Source: Orthonyx spaldingii
Lineage: Eukaryota > Chordata > Aves > Passeriformes > Orthonychidae
Assembly (NCBI GenBank): GCA_013397795.1
Contig: VZTJ01003574.1
Span: 2,709,284-2,773,283 of the forward strand
Length of the DNA: 64,000 bases
Reading direction: 5' to 3'
Shown: piece by piece, positions 50,101 through 61,449 of the stretch
Position numbering within the stretch: the first letter of the stretch is position 1
Layout: each line of letters begins with the position of its first letter
Program-made: the position numbers and the translations under genes
Notes under the pieces: model-generated
What the model was told of the DNA's origin: nothing
Database searches by the model: none
The model's input: only the letters and a program-made list of their open reading frames with translations

Positions 50101-53100
50101 TAAATGCTCTTTTCAAAGCATAAAATTCATGAAAAGCCTACGAAAGGAGCTACCTGCACACAAATGCAAGGGCAGATGAATGCTACAAACCTGTGAATCA
50201 AGTTCTGTTTCCTGGAATATTGGGCCAAACTTGCTCAAGAAAAGAGGGATAGGAAGGAAGTATTCAAGGTGACTTTCACCTGGCCCTACATGGTAAACCA
50301 GTAACATGGAGAGACCATCCTCACCAGCAACTCTTCACAGACATCTGCAGACATCATCTTGATCTTGTGGCAGGGGATTTTTTCCCCATTTCAGTTTCTA
50401 TATGGGAAGCACTTTCTGTGGCTTCTTACCCACCTCCTAAACTGCTGGAATTTAACCTTGTTTTCCCTTAACCTTTATTTATCTTAGAAATTGACAGATC
50501 ATCAGAACAGAATGGGCACTAGAAAACTAAAATCAGCAGAGGCTCTCAGGATAGCTGAAAGTCTTCCCTTCTCTTCCTCTGCCACTGCAACACATGGGCC
50601 TTTCAGGCAGATTGAGCTTCCTCTGCTGATCTCAGGGACCAGCTCCAAAGGCTGCTCCAAAACACAGGGACAGTAAGGGACTACTCACCTTCTGCCTTAA
50701 ATTTTGTCAGGGTCAGCTGAATAAATTTGTTCTCACATCAGTGCTATCCCCTCTGCTTAAACCCTTTTCCTCCTTTATTACAAGTTACTCAGCCCTTTCT
50801 GTACCCCCAAGCAGCCTTTCCTTCTCCCCCTGCCTGCCATACCTGCTGCCTCTCTCCAGAGAGTCTAAGCCTGCTTTTGCTTCTTCTCCCTCAGGATAGG
50901 CTCCCTGTTCCCTCCTGGGCTGCCACTGGCCCTGCTGCAGGCTGTCCTCAAACAGCATTTGTGTGGCACCTCATGCCAGTTTCTCCTGAGCCCTGCAGGA
51001 CGGTGGTAATACATTGCCACAATTAACATCCTTAAACACCGTTTAATTAATCCACTGAAGCCCTAAGAAATTTTAATTAACGGCAGCTTTATTAGTATTT
51101 ACTTCACCTTCAACACATAAGCTCTGGCAGTATTTCCAAAGGGAGGACGCTGGCAGAGCAGTTGACAAGACACCCTTTTCCCAGCTTTTCCCTGCTCTGC
51201 TGCTCCCAGAGCTCACAGCCAGCTCTGTGCACTGACAAGGACACGTTCCCTCAGCAGCCCTCCAAGATGAGGGTCAAGTTAACGTCGTTCCCTTGCTCTG
51301 CGCAATTCCTGTTGTGTACAAGGTTAAATAAATTCACCAAAACCAAGCTTTAAAAGAAGTGTTACTGCAGTGTTTGATTAACAGCACAGATTGGAGGGGA
51401 GTCTGACAGGAAAGCCGAGAGTTCTGCTCCATTTGGAGATCTCCATATCGTAGCCAAGGTCGCCGTGTCTCAGCTGCCAGCCTTGAGTGATGTTTGTGTA
51501 AAAAGCAGATGCTCTTCAGGCTTCACATGCACTTCTGAATACAAACCCACAACTCTCTGAATTGCAGCAACCAAGCACACTAATGTTCTTCATCCCTCAG
51601 CCCTAGAAAATGGCAAGATGCTGCTGTTCAGATTACCAGGATAAAGAAGGATTATCAGATTTCTGAGGGATCTAACCTGCTGTGGCAGGTGTCCAGGCAG
51701 ACAAGCTCTGCAGCCTCTTGCAGCAGATTTGTGCTCATTTGCACAACACCTTTCTCTGGTGCCTCTTACAACAAAACATGTGTTCCCTCTGAGCTAAGTA
51801 TCATGGACAATTAATAAGGGAAAAAGAGGAGGAGAAAGAAAAATACTCTCGATATACTATAAATCAAGCATATGGGACTTGATTTCTGTTGCTAAAACTG
51901 CAATTAACCCCAGGAGCACAGGAGTGATCCCTTAGGCCCAGACACGTTAACTGTGCTCTAAGGACACTTGTCAGGTGTCCACGTGTTAGAATGCCGTGAT
52001 GTTCCCTCAATTTTTAGAGTAACTGATGTGATACAAAGCTTCAGGGTAGGGAGTCAAATGTTGATGTTCCAGACAACAGAGACAGCAGTAATCTGAAACA
52101 CAGACCAGGTGTCTTTAAACTTCAAGTACTAATTAATTATTATTTTGCTAAATACTTGAGGCATGTAACACACACCAAAACCCAATTGTGGGGAAAAAAA
52201 CCCAAAAACAAATTCTTCACGAGCAACTGAACTAATGATTTGAAACACTATCCTGGTATTCCCAAATGACCAGGACTCCTGCTATCATAACTGCTATAAG
52301 GGCTGAGGTCAAATGCCACTGCCCTACTTTAATCCTTTATCTACAGAACAAATTAAAACTAGCATACATCTGGTTTAACAATGGCAATGATGCATTACAC
52401 TGACAAATACTGAGTTAAGATCTGAGCATTGAGACTTCTTAAATAACACCATCTTAAATTTCTAGTAAGCAAGAAGCAAACTGTCCTTGAAATACACCCA
52501 CTAAAGCCCTACTAAAACCCAAATCCCATGCCCTGCCTTGTAAAGCCCCAGCTAACTTTTTCAGGGATTTGTAAGTAGTACATGAGGGCAGAACTCTGTC
52601 CCACCTCCTACCTCAGAGCTTAGTAACACACTGGAACTGACATCGAATCTGACATTTGACTATGAGCTTTTCCTCCTGACTGACTTACTCAGATCCCAAA
52701 GTTTACATACTGTGCATGCAGCATCCTCAAAGCGAGTCAGCGGTGAATAAAGGAGGGTCAGGCAAACACCTTGCTTGCTGGTTGTCCCCCTGCCCTCTGA
52801 CAGAGGAGTTGTCTAAAGATTAATTTGCAATATCTAAATGCTAACCAACACCTTAATAAGTGTTTTTTACAGCCAAACTCGTGTTCAGCAGCCACAGTCC
52901 TACACAGGCTTTGTATTTCTCTAACCACTCTACATGAGCACCTTCTAGTAACCACACAATGTGACTTCATGAAAGACAAGACTCAAGTAAGAGTGACCTT
53001 TAAGAAAGCTCTCCTCCAAACTCCACACCTGTTACAAAACCCACTCCTGCCCCAAAGTGCCCAAGATGGCTCCTGGCTCTCTACCCAAATCCTGCCTTCC

Positions 53101-53731
53101 GTGAAATTGTTTCACAAGATGAGGGGGGGAAAAATGCGTTGTCATTTTTCCTTCTCCATTCTTTCCACCCTTGAGCAGTCAGCGCTTACAGGAAGTAGCA
53201 CTACTATCGTTTAAATGTCCACACGCATAAGAACTGCTTTTACCTTTATCCCCCGCCCCCAACACTCTTTTAAGCAAATCAGCTTTAATGTCCATTGCAA
53301 ACCAGAGGGTGAAGGGTTCAACTTTACTTCTTGCTGTTGTTCTTTCCTTCAAAACCTGGCAAAAAATGCAATGGTGAAAGTCAGAGCATCACCGACAGGG
53401 AAGCTGTTGGATTCACACCAGCTGTAGAAGTGAGAGGAGTTCAGGATCCCACCACCACCACCTGAGCCCCGGGGCACGGGCTCTGCAGGGAGCCAGAGGT
53501 GCCTTTAGGCAGAAGACACTGAAACGCGTCCGACCAGCGCTGGATTCCCCCCACGCAGCTGACTCAGAGCTCGCATCTTCCTACGAACAGGCTGGGGTGA
53601 CCCCCGACCTCCCGTCCTGGGGGCAAGGAACTCCAAAACTTCTGGGAAACCAGCACTGCACAGCCCAGGGCTCTGGGGAAACCTAGAGCGGCACTTCCCG
53701 CACGGACCGTGCCCGCACAGCCCCCGCTCGG

Positions 53732-53850
53732 GGCCGGCTGCCCCCCATCCCCTCACAGACCCCGGGCAGCGACCCGAGCCCCCGCCGTGCCGGCTGCCCC
53801 CCGTCCCCTCACAGACCCCCGGCAGCGACCCGAGCCCCCTCCGTGCCCTC
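53732..53850. repeat. GC-rich tandem repeat, about 56-bp period, upstream of ALAS1
   Basis: Two full units and a partial third share GCCGGCTGCCCCCC, CCCCTCACAGACCCC and GGCAGCGACCCGAGCCCC. It lies about 400-500 bp upstream of the TATA box inside the CpG island. Confidence 0.8.
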
Positions 53851-53956
53851 ACAGCGCGGCGGGAGCGGCTCAGCCGCCCCCACGCCCTCACAGCGCCTCT
53901 GCTCCCCCATGGCGTCCACATCCACACCAGCCCCTCACGACCTCCGAGGATCCTGA

Positions 53957-54128
53957 GGGGCTGGAGGCGTCCCGAGGACAGGGAGAGACTCCTGGGGGGC
54001 TGGAGGCGCCCTGAGGACAGAGAGAGACCCCCAAGGGTCCTGAGGGGCTGGAGGCGTCCCGAGGATAGGGAGAGACCCCCGGGGCTCCTCAGGGGCTGGG
54101 AGCGTCCCGAGGACAGGGAGAAACCTCC
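53957..54128. repeat. GC-rich minisatellite just upstream of the ALAS1 promoter
   Basis: Four imperfect units start near 53957, 53997, 54043 and 54092 (spacing 40-49 bp). Each has GGGGCTGGAGGCGTCCCGAG and then GACAGGGAGAGAC. The array ends about 115 bp before the TATA box. Confidence 0.88.
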
Positions 54129-54180
54129 GCAAGTCTCTCCCTCCCTTCAGGCTGCCGCCAGCACCTCACGCCGCCGGGAG

Positions 54181-54250
54181 CCGCCCCGCTCCCGCCCCGC
54201 TCCCTCCCCGCGCCTGCGCCTCGCCTGCGCCGTGCCCCCGGCCCTATAAA
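54181..54250 (+). promoter_or_regulatory. ALAS1: ALAS1 core promoter: GC boxes, NRF-1-like sites and TATA box
   Basis: TATAAA lies at 54245-54250, 90 bp before the start codon. Upstream are CCGCCCCGCTCC-type Sp1 boxes and two close NRF-1-like palindromes, GCGCCTGCGC and TCGCCTGCGC (54210-54230). NRF-1 control of the ALAS1 promoter is established in mammals, and these sites fit that. The expected transcription start is about 54275, giving a short 5' UTR in the same exon as the ATG. Confidence 0.8.
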
Positions 54251-54339
54251 GGCGGCAGTGCGGGAGCAGCTGCCGGTGTCGCCTCCCCGTCGCCGGTGTC
54301 ACTTTGCCGTCACCTCCGGTGTCCTGTCTGGCTGCGAGG

Positions 54340-54538
54340 ATGGAGGCGGTGGTGCGGCGCTGCCCGTTCCTGGCCCGGGTGTCGCAGGCGTTCCTGCAGA
54401 AGGCCGGGCCGTCGCTGCTGCTGTACGCCCAGCACTGCCCGCGCATGATGGAGGCGGCGCCGCCGGCCGCCCGCGCCCTCGCCACGTCCGCCGCCCGCGG
54501 GCAGCAGGCGGAGGAGGAGACCCCCGCGGGCCGCCGCG
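54340..54538 (+). CDS. ALAS1: ALAS1 coding exon 1 (presequence)
   Basis: It encodes MEAVVRRCPFLARVSQAFLQ onward to RR and carries the first two Cys-Pro heme-regulatory motifs. The donor is CCGCG|GTGAGT, phase 1. It is very GC-rich, being inside the CpG island. Confidence 0.96.
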
Positions 54539-57500
54539 GTGAGTACGGCCCGGGCAGCCAGCCGAGGGCCACACACCGGCCCCCTGAGGGGGAAAAAAAA
54601 TTAACACAGGCGGGGGATGTCACAGGAGGAAACTTCTGGAATAGGCAGCGCTGAGGCAGGGGTTGCTTAATCCTTGAAATGTCCGCGGTAAGGAAATCGG
54701 TGTCCGCGGCATGAATCAGGGCTGGTGGGGCGTCCTGCGGCGAGCTCCCGGTGGGGATCCGGCGTCCTGGGTCTCGGAGCGGTGTTTCTCATGGTATTGT
54801 GACCCTTCTCGCCACCCGGGAACATTCCTTAGGGAATTCTTCCCCCGGCACACAGGGGAAGGAGCTGAGGCTTACAGCATGGCTGAAAAATCTCTGAACT
54901 CCTCGAAAGAACATCACAGGATCACAGTTAGGTTAGAAAAGACCTCTGAAGTCGAGCCCAAGCTATGACTGAACACCACCATGTCAGCTAGACTATGGCA
55001 CTTAGTGCCACATTCAGTCTTTCCTTAAATATTCCCATTGGGAGTGAAGGGGAGATATTTTTACCCCTCAAAGGATACAGTGCTAGATCTAGCATCTTAA
55101 ATCAGATGTCCCTTGGGTGTTACTGGGATTTTGTGCTTGTATAAATAAAATGTGACTGCTCAGTTAAATATGAATGGGTCCTGCCAAATTAACTGCAAAA
55201 GTAGTGAATTGAAAAGCTTAAGTCAGTGTATTAAAATGATAAAGCTGAAGTGTTTTCTCTTCTCTGCTCCCACCTCAGAGGCCAAAAATGTCAAAGAGGT
55301 GGCCCAGCAGAATGCAGATGGAACCCAACCTCCTGCTGGCCACCCACCTGCCAGCACTAGCCAGAGTACGGCTACCAAATGCCCGTTCCTGGCAGCTCAG
55401 ATGAATCACAAGAACAGCAACGTTTTCTGCAAAGCCAGCCTGGAGCTCCAGGAGGATGTGCAGGAAATGCAGGTGGACAGGAAAGGTACGTTCTGTGTGC
55501 ACTGAAGCAGTGATTCCTCCCAAGAGCTCCTGGTGCCTGCCTTGGCTCTGGAGCGTGCCAGCTCTGACAGGCACCACCGCAATGATGCAGTTGGGATTAT
55601 GGGAGACTGCAGGGAAAAGCTGCTGGAGGTGTTAATGGCATACCTGTGACGTCGTGCAGGGTTTCCCTGGGTGATTTTGATGTGGGAATACCGTGAGCTG
55701 TATTTTGATGTGCTGGCTGGCTCTAGATGTGTGAGTCAAGCTGTTACACTCGCACCCAAGCAGATGCTGAGATCTGAAGAGAGCTTTGCCAGGGTGTTGG
55801 TTTAGACAAAGGTTTTATATCCAAAGATGGAGGAAAGCGTTGAGACACCAGGCAAGTACCAGTACAAATCCAAGCTTGAAAGCAGGCAAATGGTTTTGGG
55901 GTGGGTTTTTTGTGTTTATGGAACTAAAGGGTGTTGGCTGGCTTGCAGTGGTAATGCGGAAGGGCTGTCCTTCAAAGGAAGGAACTTTTCAGCACTATCA
56001 GTAAAGCCTTGCTGCCTGTCTAAGTAGGCTTATTTTACTTTTCTGTTTGCTTTTGGTGATAGTTTTTAAAAAAACAAGCATGTGCTAACAGAACAAAAAG
56101 GAAGCAGCTGACTAGAACTATGCCTTCAGTTAGGTGTGTACCAATCCTTTCAGATAAATGCTGTAGTGTGGTATAGTGTATAGTGTGGGTCCCTGAGTCA
56201 TGATGAACCAACTATGTTGTAAGGAAATTGCCTGTTGTATTGTGATTGATTAGCAAGACTAATCCTTCTGTCTTGTCCAATGCAAATTGGTAAGCAAATA
56301 AAATAGTTGATCCTAGCAGGATCAACAAGGGGGTTGGAGCATGTCCTTGCTAAAGATTGAAGTGCTGGTTTTACTTGAAATGTTTGCTTTGCTGAATTCA
56401 ACTTACTTCACTTTGTTTTAAACCAGACAAACTCATTGGAATTTATTACAATGTCTGTAGGTACAGAATTTGCCAAAATACCAACTACTTCCACAGTGAG
56501 AAAGATTGAGACTGAGGGAGAAGAGCAGAGTGGCCTGCTCAAGAAGTTTAAGGATATTATGCTGAAGCAAAGACCGGAAAGTGTCTCTCATCTGCTTCAG
56601 GATAACTTGCCAAAATGTAAGAATGTCTGGCAAAACCCCCACAGGCCTGGTCTCTGTGGTTATTTCCTGTGTGCTGAAGTCTCTGTCTCCTTTCAGCTGT
56701 ATCCACTTTCCAGTATGATCAGTTCTTTGAGAAGAAGATAGATGAGAAGAAGAAGGACCACACCTACCGAGTGTTCAAGACCGTGAACAGGAAGGCGCAG
56801 ATCTTCCCCATGGCAGATGACTACACTGACTCCCTGATCACCAAAAAGGAGGTGTCTGTCTGGTGCAGCAATGATTACCTGGGCATGAGCAGGCACCCTC
56901 GAGTCTGTGGAGCAGTTATGTGAGTAGTGCCGTGTTCTTAAGAGGTGGTTTTAAGCTGTGTTTTGTGGGAAGGCTTCTGAAGAGTTGATTTCTGTACTGT
57001 GGTGCATAAGTTGCTCCTGATGTGACTCCTGGTGTGCAGTTAAGATTACACTCATCTCTTGAGCTGGTGTGGGTGACTTAGTGTTCACATCTAGGTCTGC
57101 ACTGTGTGCATTGATCACTGATTCTGCTCTTTGGATCTTCTCAGAAGCCCCCAAATGGTGCCAGATAATCTGAATGGTATTTTGCAGCTGTACTTGGTCA
57201 CTGATTTCTGACCTGACTGGGCTCCTGAGTGTGCAAGTTGCACAAAGACCGAGCAGCTGCTTTTTCCTGCCAGTTCTTTTTTAGAACAAACCTGATTATG
57301 TACCAGAATGTTTTCAGCAATGATCCTTTATTCTTCTGTGTGTCACACAGCAATGCTAATGCCTCTCTTGGGCCCTCTTTAGGGAAACTCTGAAACAACA
57401 CGGTGCTGGAGCAGGAGGCACAAGAAACATATCAGGAACAAGTAAATTTCATGTCGACTTGGAAAAAGAACTAGCTGATCTTCATGGGAAAGATGCAGCA

Positions 57501-60500
57501 CTGTTGTTTTCATCTTGCTTTGTAGCCAATGACTCCACTCTCTTCACTCTAGCTAAAATGCTGCCAGGTAAAGTCTGAAACTGCACCTCTCTTTCCACAA
57601 AAACACAGCCTTGCCCCAAGATATTTGGATTATGTTTTGCAAATAGGTTTCCAAAGTGAGGTTTCACCCTAATCCATCAGGAAAGTATGGTTAGGTGCTG
57701 TTTTTAATACCATATTCAAGTTACATTTAACACAGATCATAGTATCAGCCTACTGAGATTGAGATCTATGAGCTAGGAACTGCTGGAGGAATTAGACAAG
57801 CAGAGTCTTCTGTTCTTGCATTTAAACTCTACTTGAAAATGAGACAGTGGGAATTTAGTGTCCTCCCACTGGAGGGGGTGAACTCTCTCTCTTCAGAAGT
57901 TAGAAGAGTTAGATAACTATTTTCTCAAGCTCTCATTTGCCTTGGTTTGAACACCTAAAATAAACCTTAAATATTATTCTTGCTTCATTATCTGTAACTG
58001 ACTCTTTTGATCAAGAGCATTACTTCCAAAAACAAGCTACCCTTGTCTCCTGAACTCTTGCCATATATAATGCAATGCTAGGAGTCAGTTAATGCTTTCT
58101 ATACTTAAAGTGTAACTGGGCTGTTTCCTCAGGTTGTGAGATCTACTCTGACTCTGGAAACCATGCCTCCATGATCCAGGGGATCCGTAATAGCAGGGTG
58201 CCAAAACATATATTTCGCCATAATGACGTCAACCATCTTCGGGAACTATTGAAAAAGTCTGATCCATCCACCCCTAAAATTGTTGCATTTGAAACTGTTC
58301 ACTCAATGGATGGTAAGTTGACATCAAAGCCTCCTCTCTGCTTCTACTGTGGTTAGTCCTCAAATGATCTGTTTTAGGTCTCAGGTTGTACAGTGCTATA
58401 AGGGTTGTTTAGGGGTGCTTCTGGGGTGTATCCAGTCATACCTAAAAAATCCTAAACTGCCAGTCACTGCTTTGGTTCCTAGGTGCTGTTTGCCCTCTGG
58501 AAGAGCTGTGTGACGTGGCCCACGAGCACGGGGCCATCACCTTTGTGGATGAAGTGCACGCTGTGGGGCTGTATGGAGCCCGAGGAGGCGGGATAGGAGA
58601 CCGGGATGGGGTCATGCACAAGATGGACATCATCTCTGGAACACTTGGTATGCACAGCCTGGCACTTCTGCAGGAGCTGAGGCAGCAAAGCTGCTGAGCA
58701 GCGAAATTAAGTGGGTTAGCTCAAGATCAGTCTAGCCAAATGAACTTGTTAAGGGCTGCTGGGGCCTAGGATTTTTCAAAAAGCCCAAGGGATTTAAGTG
58801 TGCCCCACAGTTTGAAAAGCTTCTGTTAAGCTACTTACACTGCCTTACAAATAGTTAAGGTAGCTTTGTTTGGGGTTTTTCTTTAAGCAAACTAGCAAGA
58901 AGTCCTCCAGTGGCATGTTATACAACTCAAGAAGAAATTCAGGTGAGAATGCTAGTAGAGTAGTTCTCTATATTTAGTAGTACTTAGTTCCTTTATGTGA
59001 AATGGAGTGCTCCTAATCTAGAAACCTGAGATGGGGAGTTATGTAAAGAGATTTGGCAAGTACTGAAGCAACTGCTATTATCTGAGTAGAATGCAGGCTC
59101 AGGAGTAAGTTTACTGGTACAAATTGGAAGGTTGTTTAAACAGCTTTCAAAACATAAATAAAATTTACTAGGAAAGTTCATGCCTTTGGAACTTGAAGTC
59201 TTGGGTTCCAGCCTAATAGGAACAGAAGTGTTCACCAGACACCCTAGTTCTGTCTGTGGCTGTGTTCTGCACTCTGAACATTTGGAAAGGAGGGCTGGTA
59301 TCAACTGCACAATCACAGTAACAGGCTTCTGTGCTCCTTAGGAGCACGGGCTATTTCTAGCATCTCTGGGACAGATTATTTTAAATCTGCTGAGAGACTT
59401 AGTGTTGATCGCTTGGGGTCACTATTGAAGTCCCTGCTTGGTGATTGGGCTTGTAAGGTCTTCCCCAAAACCAAAACTTGAGTATTTGAGAGACATGAAC
59501 TGTCCCTGCTGTGCAGTAACTAGATCCATGTTATAAAGATTGGCTTAAACACAAAGCTATACCACGTGCTGAGTAAATACAAGCTTAGCAGGAGGGGCTG
59601 GAACACACCATGACTGCATTAAGTGCGTGGTCAAAATAACCCATTCCTGCAAGCAAAAACCTCCAGTACTTCAAACCATTCCAGTAGGTGCAAAGAATAA
59701 ATCCAGTTACCTTTTTCTTTTTTTTTTTTTTNNNNNNNNNNNNNNNNNNNNNNNNNNNNNNCTTCAGGCAAAGCATTTGGCTGTGTGGGAGGCTACATCT
59801 CCAGCACCAGCTCTCTGATAGACACGGTCCGTTCGTACGCCGCCGGCTTCATTTTCACCACGTCCCTGCCCCCCATGCTGCTGGCGGGGGCCCTGGAGTC
59901 CGTGCGGACGCTGAAGAGCCCCGAGGGCCAGGGCCTGAGGCGCCAGCACCAGCGGAATGTCAAGCTCATGAGGCAGATGCTGATGGATGCAGGGCTGCCC
60001 GTGGTGCACTGCCCCAGCCACATCATTCCCATCAGGGTGAGGACTTGGGCACCACAGCCTTGTGTTAACAGTGTCCCATTTTGCTGTCCGTGAGCACGTT
60101 ACACCATCAGGTGTTAGTGACTGCCTTCACAAAGTTCAAACTCGTCCTGTTGTTCAGTGATGTGCCAAGAGTCTGGCTTAAGCCTGGTGTAAATATAAAA
60201 TAGAGGGAGAAAGTGTATAAAACTCACAGTCTTAACAGTATACAGGAAATAAGGAAACTGCTAACAAGCTAGATAAAAAAGATCGGGGGTATAAAAGCTA
60301 CCTGCCTGGGCTACAGTGGTGTTCTTATGCCCAGAGTGTTCTGCAACACAGACTTCAAGCCTTTCTTTCTAGCAGGCCCTATTGGATTCTTATGGCTTGC
60401 TAAGTTGGGCTGATGGTTTTACCAACTCTCGTCTTTTGGCTGATGTTGTAACTTCAAATTTTGAACTTCAGGTTGCAGATGCTGCTAAAAATACAGAGAT

Positions 60501-61320
60501 CTGTGACAAGCTGATGAGCCAGCACAGCATCTATGTCCAAGCCATCAACTACCCGACAGTCCCCCGGGGAGAGGAGCTGCTCCGAATTGCCCCCACACCT
60601 CACCACACCCCACAGATGATGAGTTACTTTATTGGTGAGTGGAGTCCTGCATCTGTGCAGTCTTTGTCCTAAAGATGAGACTCGGAAGCACTTAAGTTTT
60701 AGGTGTCATGAGCTGGACATGTCTTTCCACTGCTGCAGCACATCCTGAACACTTTCCTGCTTGGTGTGTGACATGTGAAGGCCAGTGCAAGGTGGCTTGG
60801 AACAGAGGGTGCAAGGCCAGTGCAGAGCTACACCCACCCAGGGTTCTGGTCATGCATTGTCCAAACCAGTTTTCACATGTTATGTGGATCCCAAAGAACT
60901 CTGCTGTCCCCAGCTGAGCTGTTAACTTGAACATGGATCTGTCCAGAGAAAGTAGATCCTTCTTGATCCTGTCAGGAGAGGTGGTATGAGGATAGCTGAG
61001 ACTTAGCTGCAGCCCAGTTGTTTGAAGAGGTAGATTTTGTCAGAGTGAAATCCTGTTATCCCTGCTCACTTGTTAGGAGAATAAATATGCTGACACTTCT
61101 GCTGCTTCTCTAAAGCACTCCAGTCTTAAACTTTGATCTTGATAAACTTTTCTTTACAGAAAAACTGCTGGCTACATGGAAGGATGTTGGTCTGGAGCTG
61201 AAACCACACTCATCAGCAGAATGCAACTTCTGTAGACGACCACTACATTTTGAAGTGATGAGTGAACGAGAACGAGCCTACTTCAGTGGCATGAGCAAAC
61301 TAGTATCTGTCAGTGCATGA
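54340..61320 (+). CDS. ALAS1: ALAS1, 5-aminolevulinate synthase 1, mitochondrial (complete, 10 coding exons)
   Basis: ALAS1 condenses glycine and succinyl-CoA to 5-aminolevulinate with PLP in the mitochondrial matrix, the rate-limiting step of heme synthesis. Ten exons sum to 1908 nt (635 aa, usual length about 640): 54340-54538, 55279-55485, 56461-56616, 56697-56919, 57383-57567, 58133-58312, 58483-58647, 59768-60036, 60472-60634 and 61160-61320. The basic presequence holds heme-regulatory Cys-Pro motifs at C8 (RCPFL), C33 (HCPRM) and C101 (KCPFL), which mediate heme block of import. The catalytic core shows GAGAGGTRNISGTSKFH, VDEVHAVGLYG and SGTLGKAFG, with PLP lysine about K440. It ends KLVSVSA. 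ALAS1 rather than erythroid ALAS2 is indicated by the N-terminus and by synteny with POC1A. No iron-responsive element is seen. All junctions keep frame. Confidence 0.98.
54912..55030 (-). mobile_element. CR1 LINE 3' fragment in ALAS1 intron 1
   Basis: The plus strand reads as reverse-complement CR1 tail: ATCACAGGATCACAG, GTTAGAAAAGACCTCTGAAG, CACTTAGTGCCACATTCAGT and CTTTCCTTAAA. It is short and diverged. Confidence 0.85.
55279..55485 (+). CDS. ALAS1: ALAS1 coding exon 2
   Basis: The acceptor is CACCTCAG|AG. It encodes EAKNVKEVAQQNADGTQPPA, the third heme motif KCPFLAAQM, and CKASLELQEDVQEMQVDRK. The donor is AAAG|GTACGT, phase 1. Confidence 0.95.
56461..56616 (+). CDS. ALAS1: ALAS1 coding exon 3 (tandem acceptor)
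   Basis: It encodes GTEFAKIPTTSTVRKIETEG onward to RPESVSHLLQDNLPK. The acceptor reads TCTGTAG|GTACAG|AATTT: AG at 56460 or at 56466 both keep frame and differ by two residues. The first gives the 635-aa total. Confidence 0.9.
56697..56919 (+). CDS. ALAS1: ALAS1 coding exon 4
   Basis: It encodes SVSTFQYDQFFEKKIDEKKK through SVWCSNDYLGMSRHPRVCGA, the start of the conserved catalytic core. The acceptor is CCTTTCAG|CT and the donor TTAT|GTGAGT (phase 2). Confidence 0.97.
57383..57567 (+). CDS. ALAS1: ALAS1 coding exon 5
   Basis: It encodes ETLKQHGAGAGGTRNISGTS through the LFSSCFVANDS region to KMLPG. It holds the glycine-rich substrate loop. The acceptor is CTTTAG|G and the donor CCAG|GTAAAG. 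Confidence 0.97.
58133..58312 (+). CDS. ALAS1: ALAS1 coding exon 6
   Basis: It encodes CEIYSDSGNHASMIQGIRNS through IVAFETVHSMDG. The acceptor is CCTCAG|GT and the donor GATG|GTAAGT. Confidence 0.97.
58483..58647 (+). CDS. ALAS1: ALAS1 coding exon 7
   Basis: It encodes AVCPLEELCDVAHEHGAITF, then VDEVHAVGLYGARGGG and MDIISGTL. It includes the Asp and His that contact PLP. The donor is CTTG|GTATGC, and the following intron contains the 30-N gap. Confidence 0.97.
59732..59761. other. 30-N assembly gap in ALAS1 intron 7
   Basis: The gap follows a run of T (from about 59712) and stops 6 nt before exon 8. Its true length is unknown. Reading frames that cross it are meaningless. Confidence 0.95.
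59768..60036 (+). CDS. ALAS1: ALAS1 coding exon 8 (PLP lysine)
   Basis: It begins GKAFGCVGGY, where K is the Schiff-base lysine, and runs to CPSHIIPIR. The acceptor CTTCAG|GC is the only intron sequence left between the N gap and the exon. The donor is AGG|GTGAGG. Confidence 0.96.
60472..60634 (+). CDS. ALAS1: ALAS1 coding exon 9
   Basis: It encodes VADAAKNTEICDKLMSQHSI through the QAINYPTVPRGEELLRI motif to MMSYFI. The acceptor is CTTCAG|GTT and the donor ATTG|GTGAGT. Confidence 0.97.
61160..61320 (+). CDS. ALAS1: ALAS1 coding exon 10 (stop)
   Basis: It encodes EKLLATWKDVGLELKPHSSA, CNFCRRPLHFEVMSER and ends KLVSVSA with TGA at 61318-61320. The acceptor is TTTACAG|AA. Confidence 0.97.
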
Positions 61321-61419
61321 AAGTAACAGTGTTAGTTGTTGTCTAGCTCTAGTACTGAGTCAGTAGCATTTTTTAATTGCTCAAGTATTTTAATTGTAGC
61401 TGAAGCACTAAGCTCTGAA

Positions 61420-61425
61420 AATAAA
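61420..61425 (+). terminator. ALAS1: ALAS1 poly(A) signal AATAAA
   Basis: AATAAA lies 100 nt after the stop codon, followed about 25 nt later by a GT-rich element (TTGTGTTTGTGTGTTTC). The 3' UTR is therefore only about 120 nt. Confidence 0.9.
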
Positions 61426-61449
61426 TTTCTAGAGCCATGATGCCCAGTT

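Larger units (their letters stand above)
34800..53480. other. Long intergenic stretch upstream of ALAS1; no gene recognised
   Basis: Frames up to 155 codons occur (for example 41125-41592 plus and 42645-43112 minus), but they lack splice context or family similarity and look like chance frames in GC-mixed DNA. The stretch holds the DR4 site at 35350, the pentanucleotide array at 38941 and a small tandem duplication at 47081. It is a reasonable place for distal regulation of ALAS1. Confidence 0.6.
54539..61159 (+). other. ALAS1: ALAS1 introns
   Basis: Nine GT-AG introns of 80 nt (exons 3-4) to about 1.1 kb. Intron 1 holds a CR1 fragment and intron 7 the 30-N gap. No nested gene or RNA gene was recognised. 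Confidence 0.85.

Noticed and set aside
54250..54272. CAGTGC in the ALAS1 leader as an iron-responsive element
   Set aside because: The flanking bases do not pair as the five-bp stem an iron-responsive element needs. IREs are known in ALAS2, not ALAS1.
54147..54623. 158-codon minus-strand frame opposite ALAS1 exon 1
   Set aside because: It is a shadow of GC-rich ALAS1 promoter and presequence codons, and the composition is all Arg/Ala/Gly.
59585..60068. Reading frames running through the N gap
   Set aside because: They are created by the placeholder Ns and the T run. The real coding there is ALAS1 exon 8 only.
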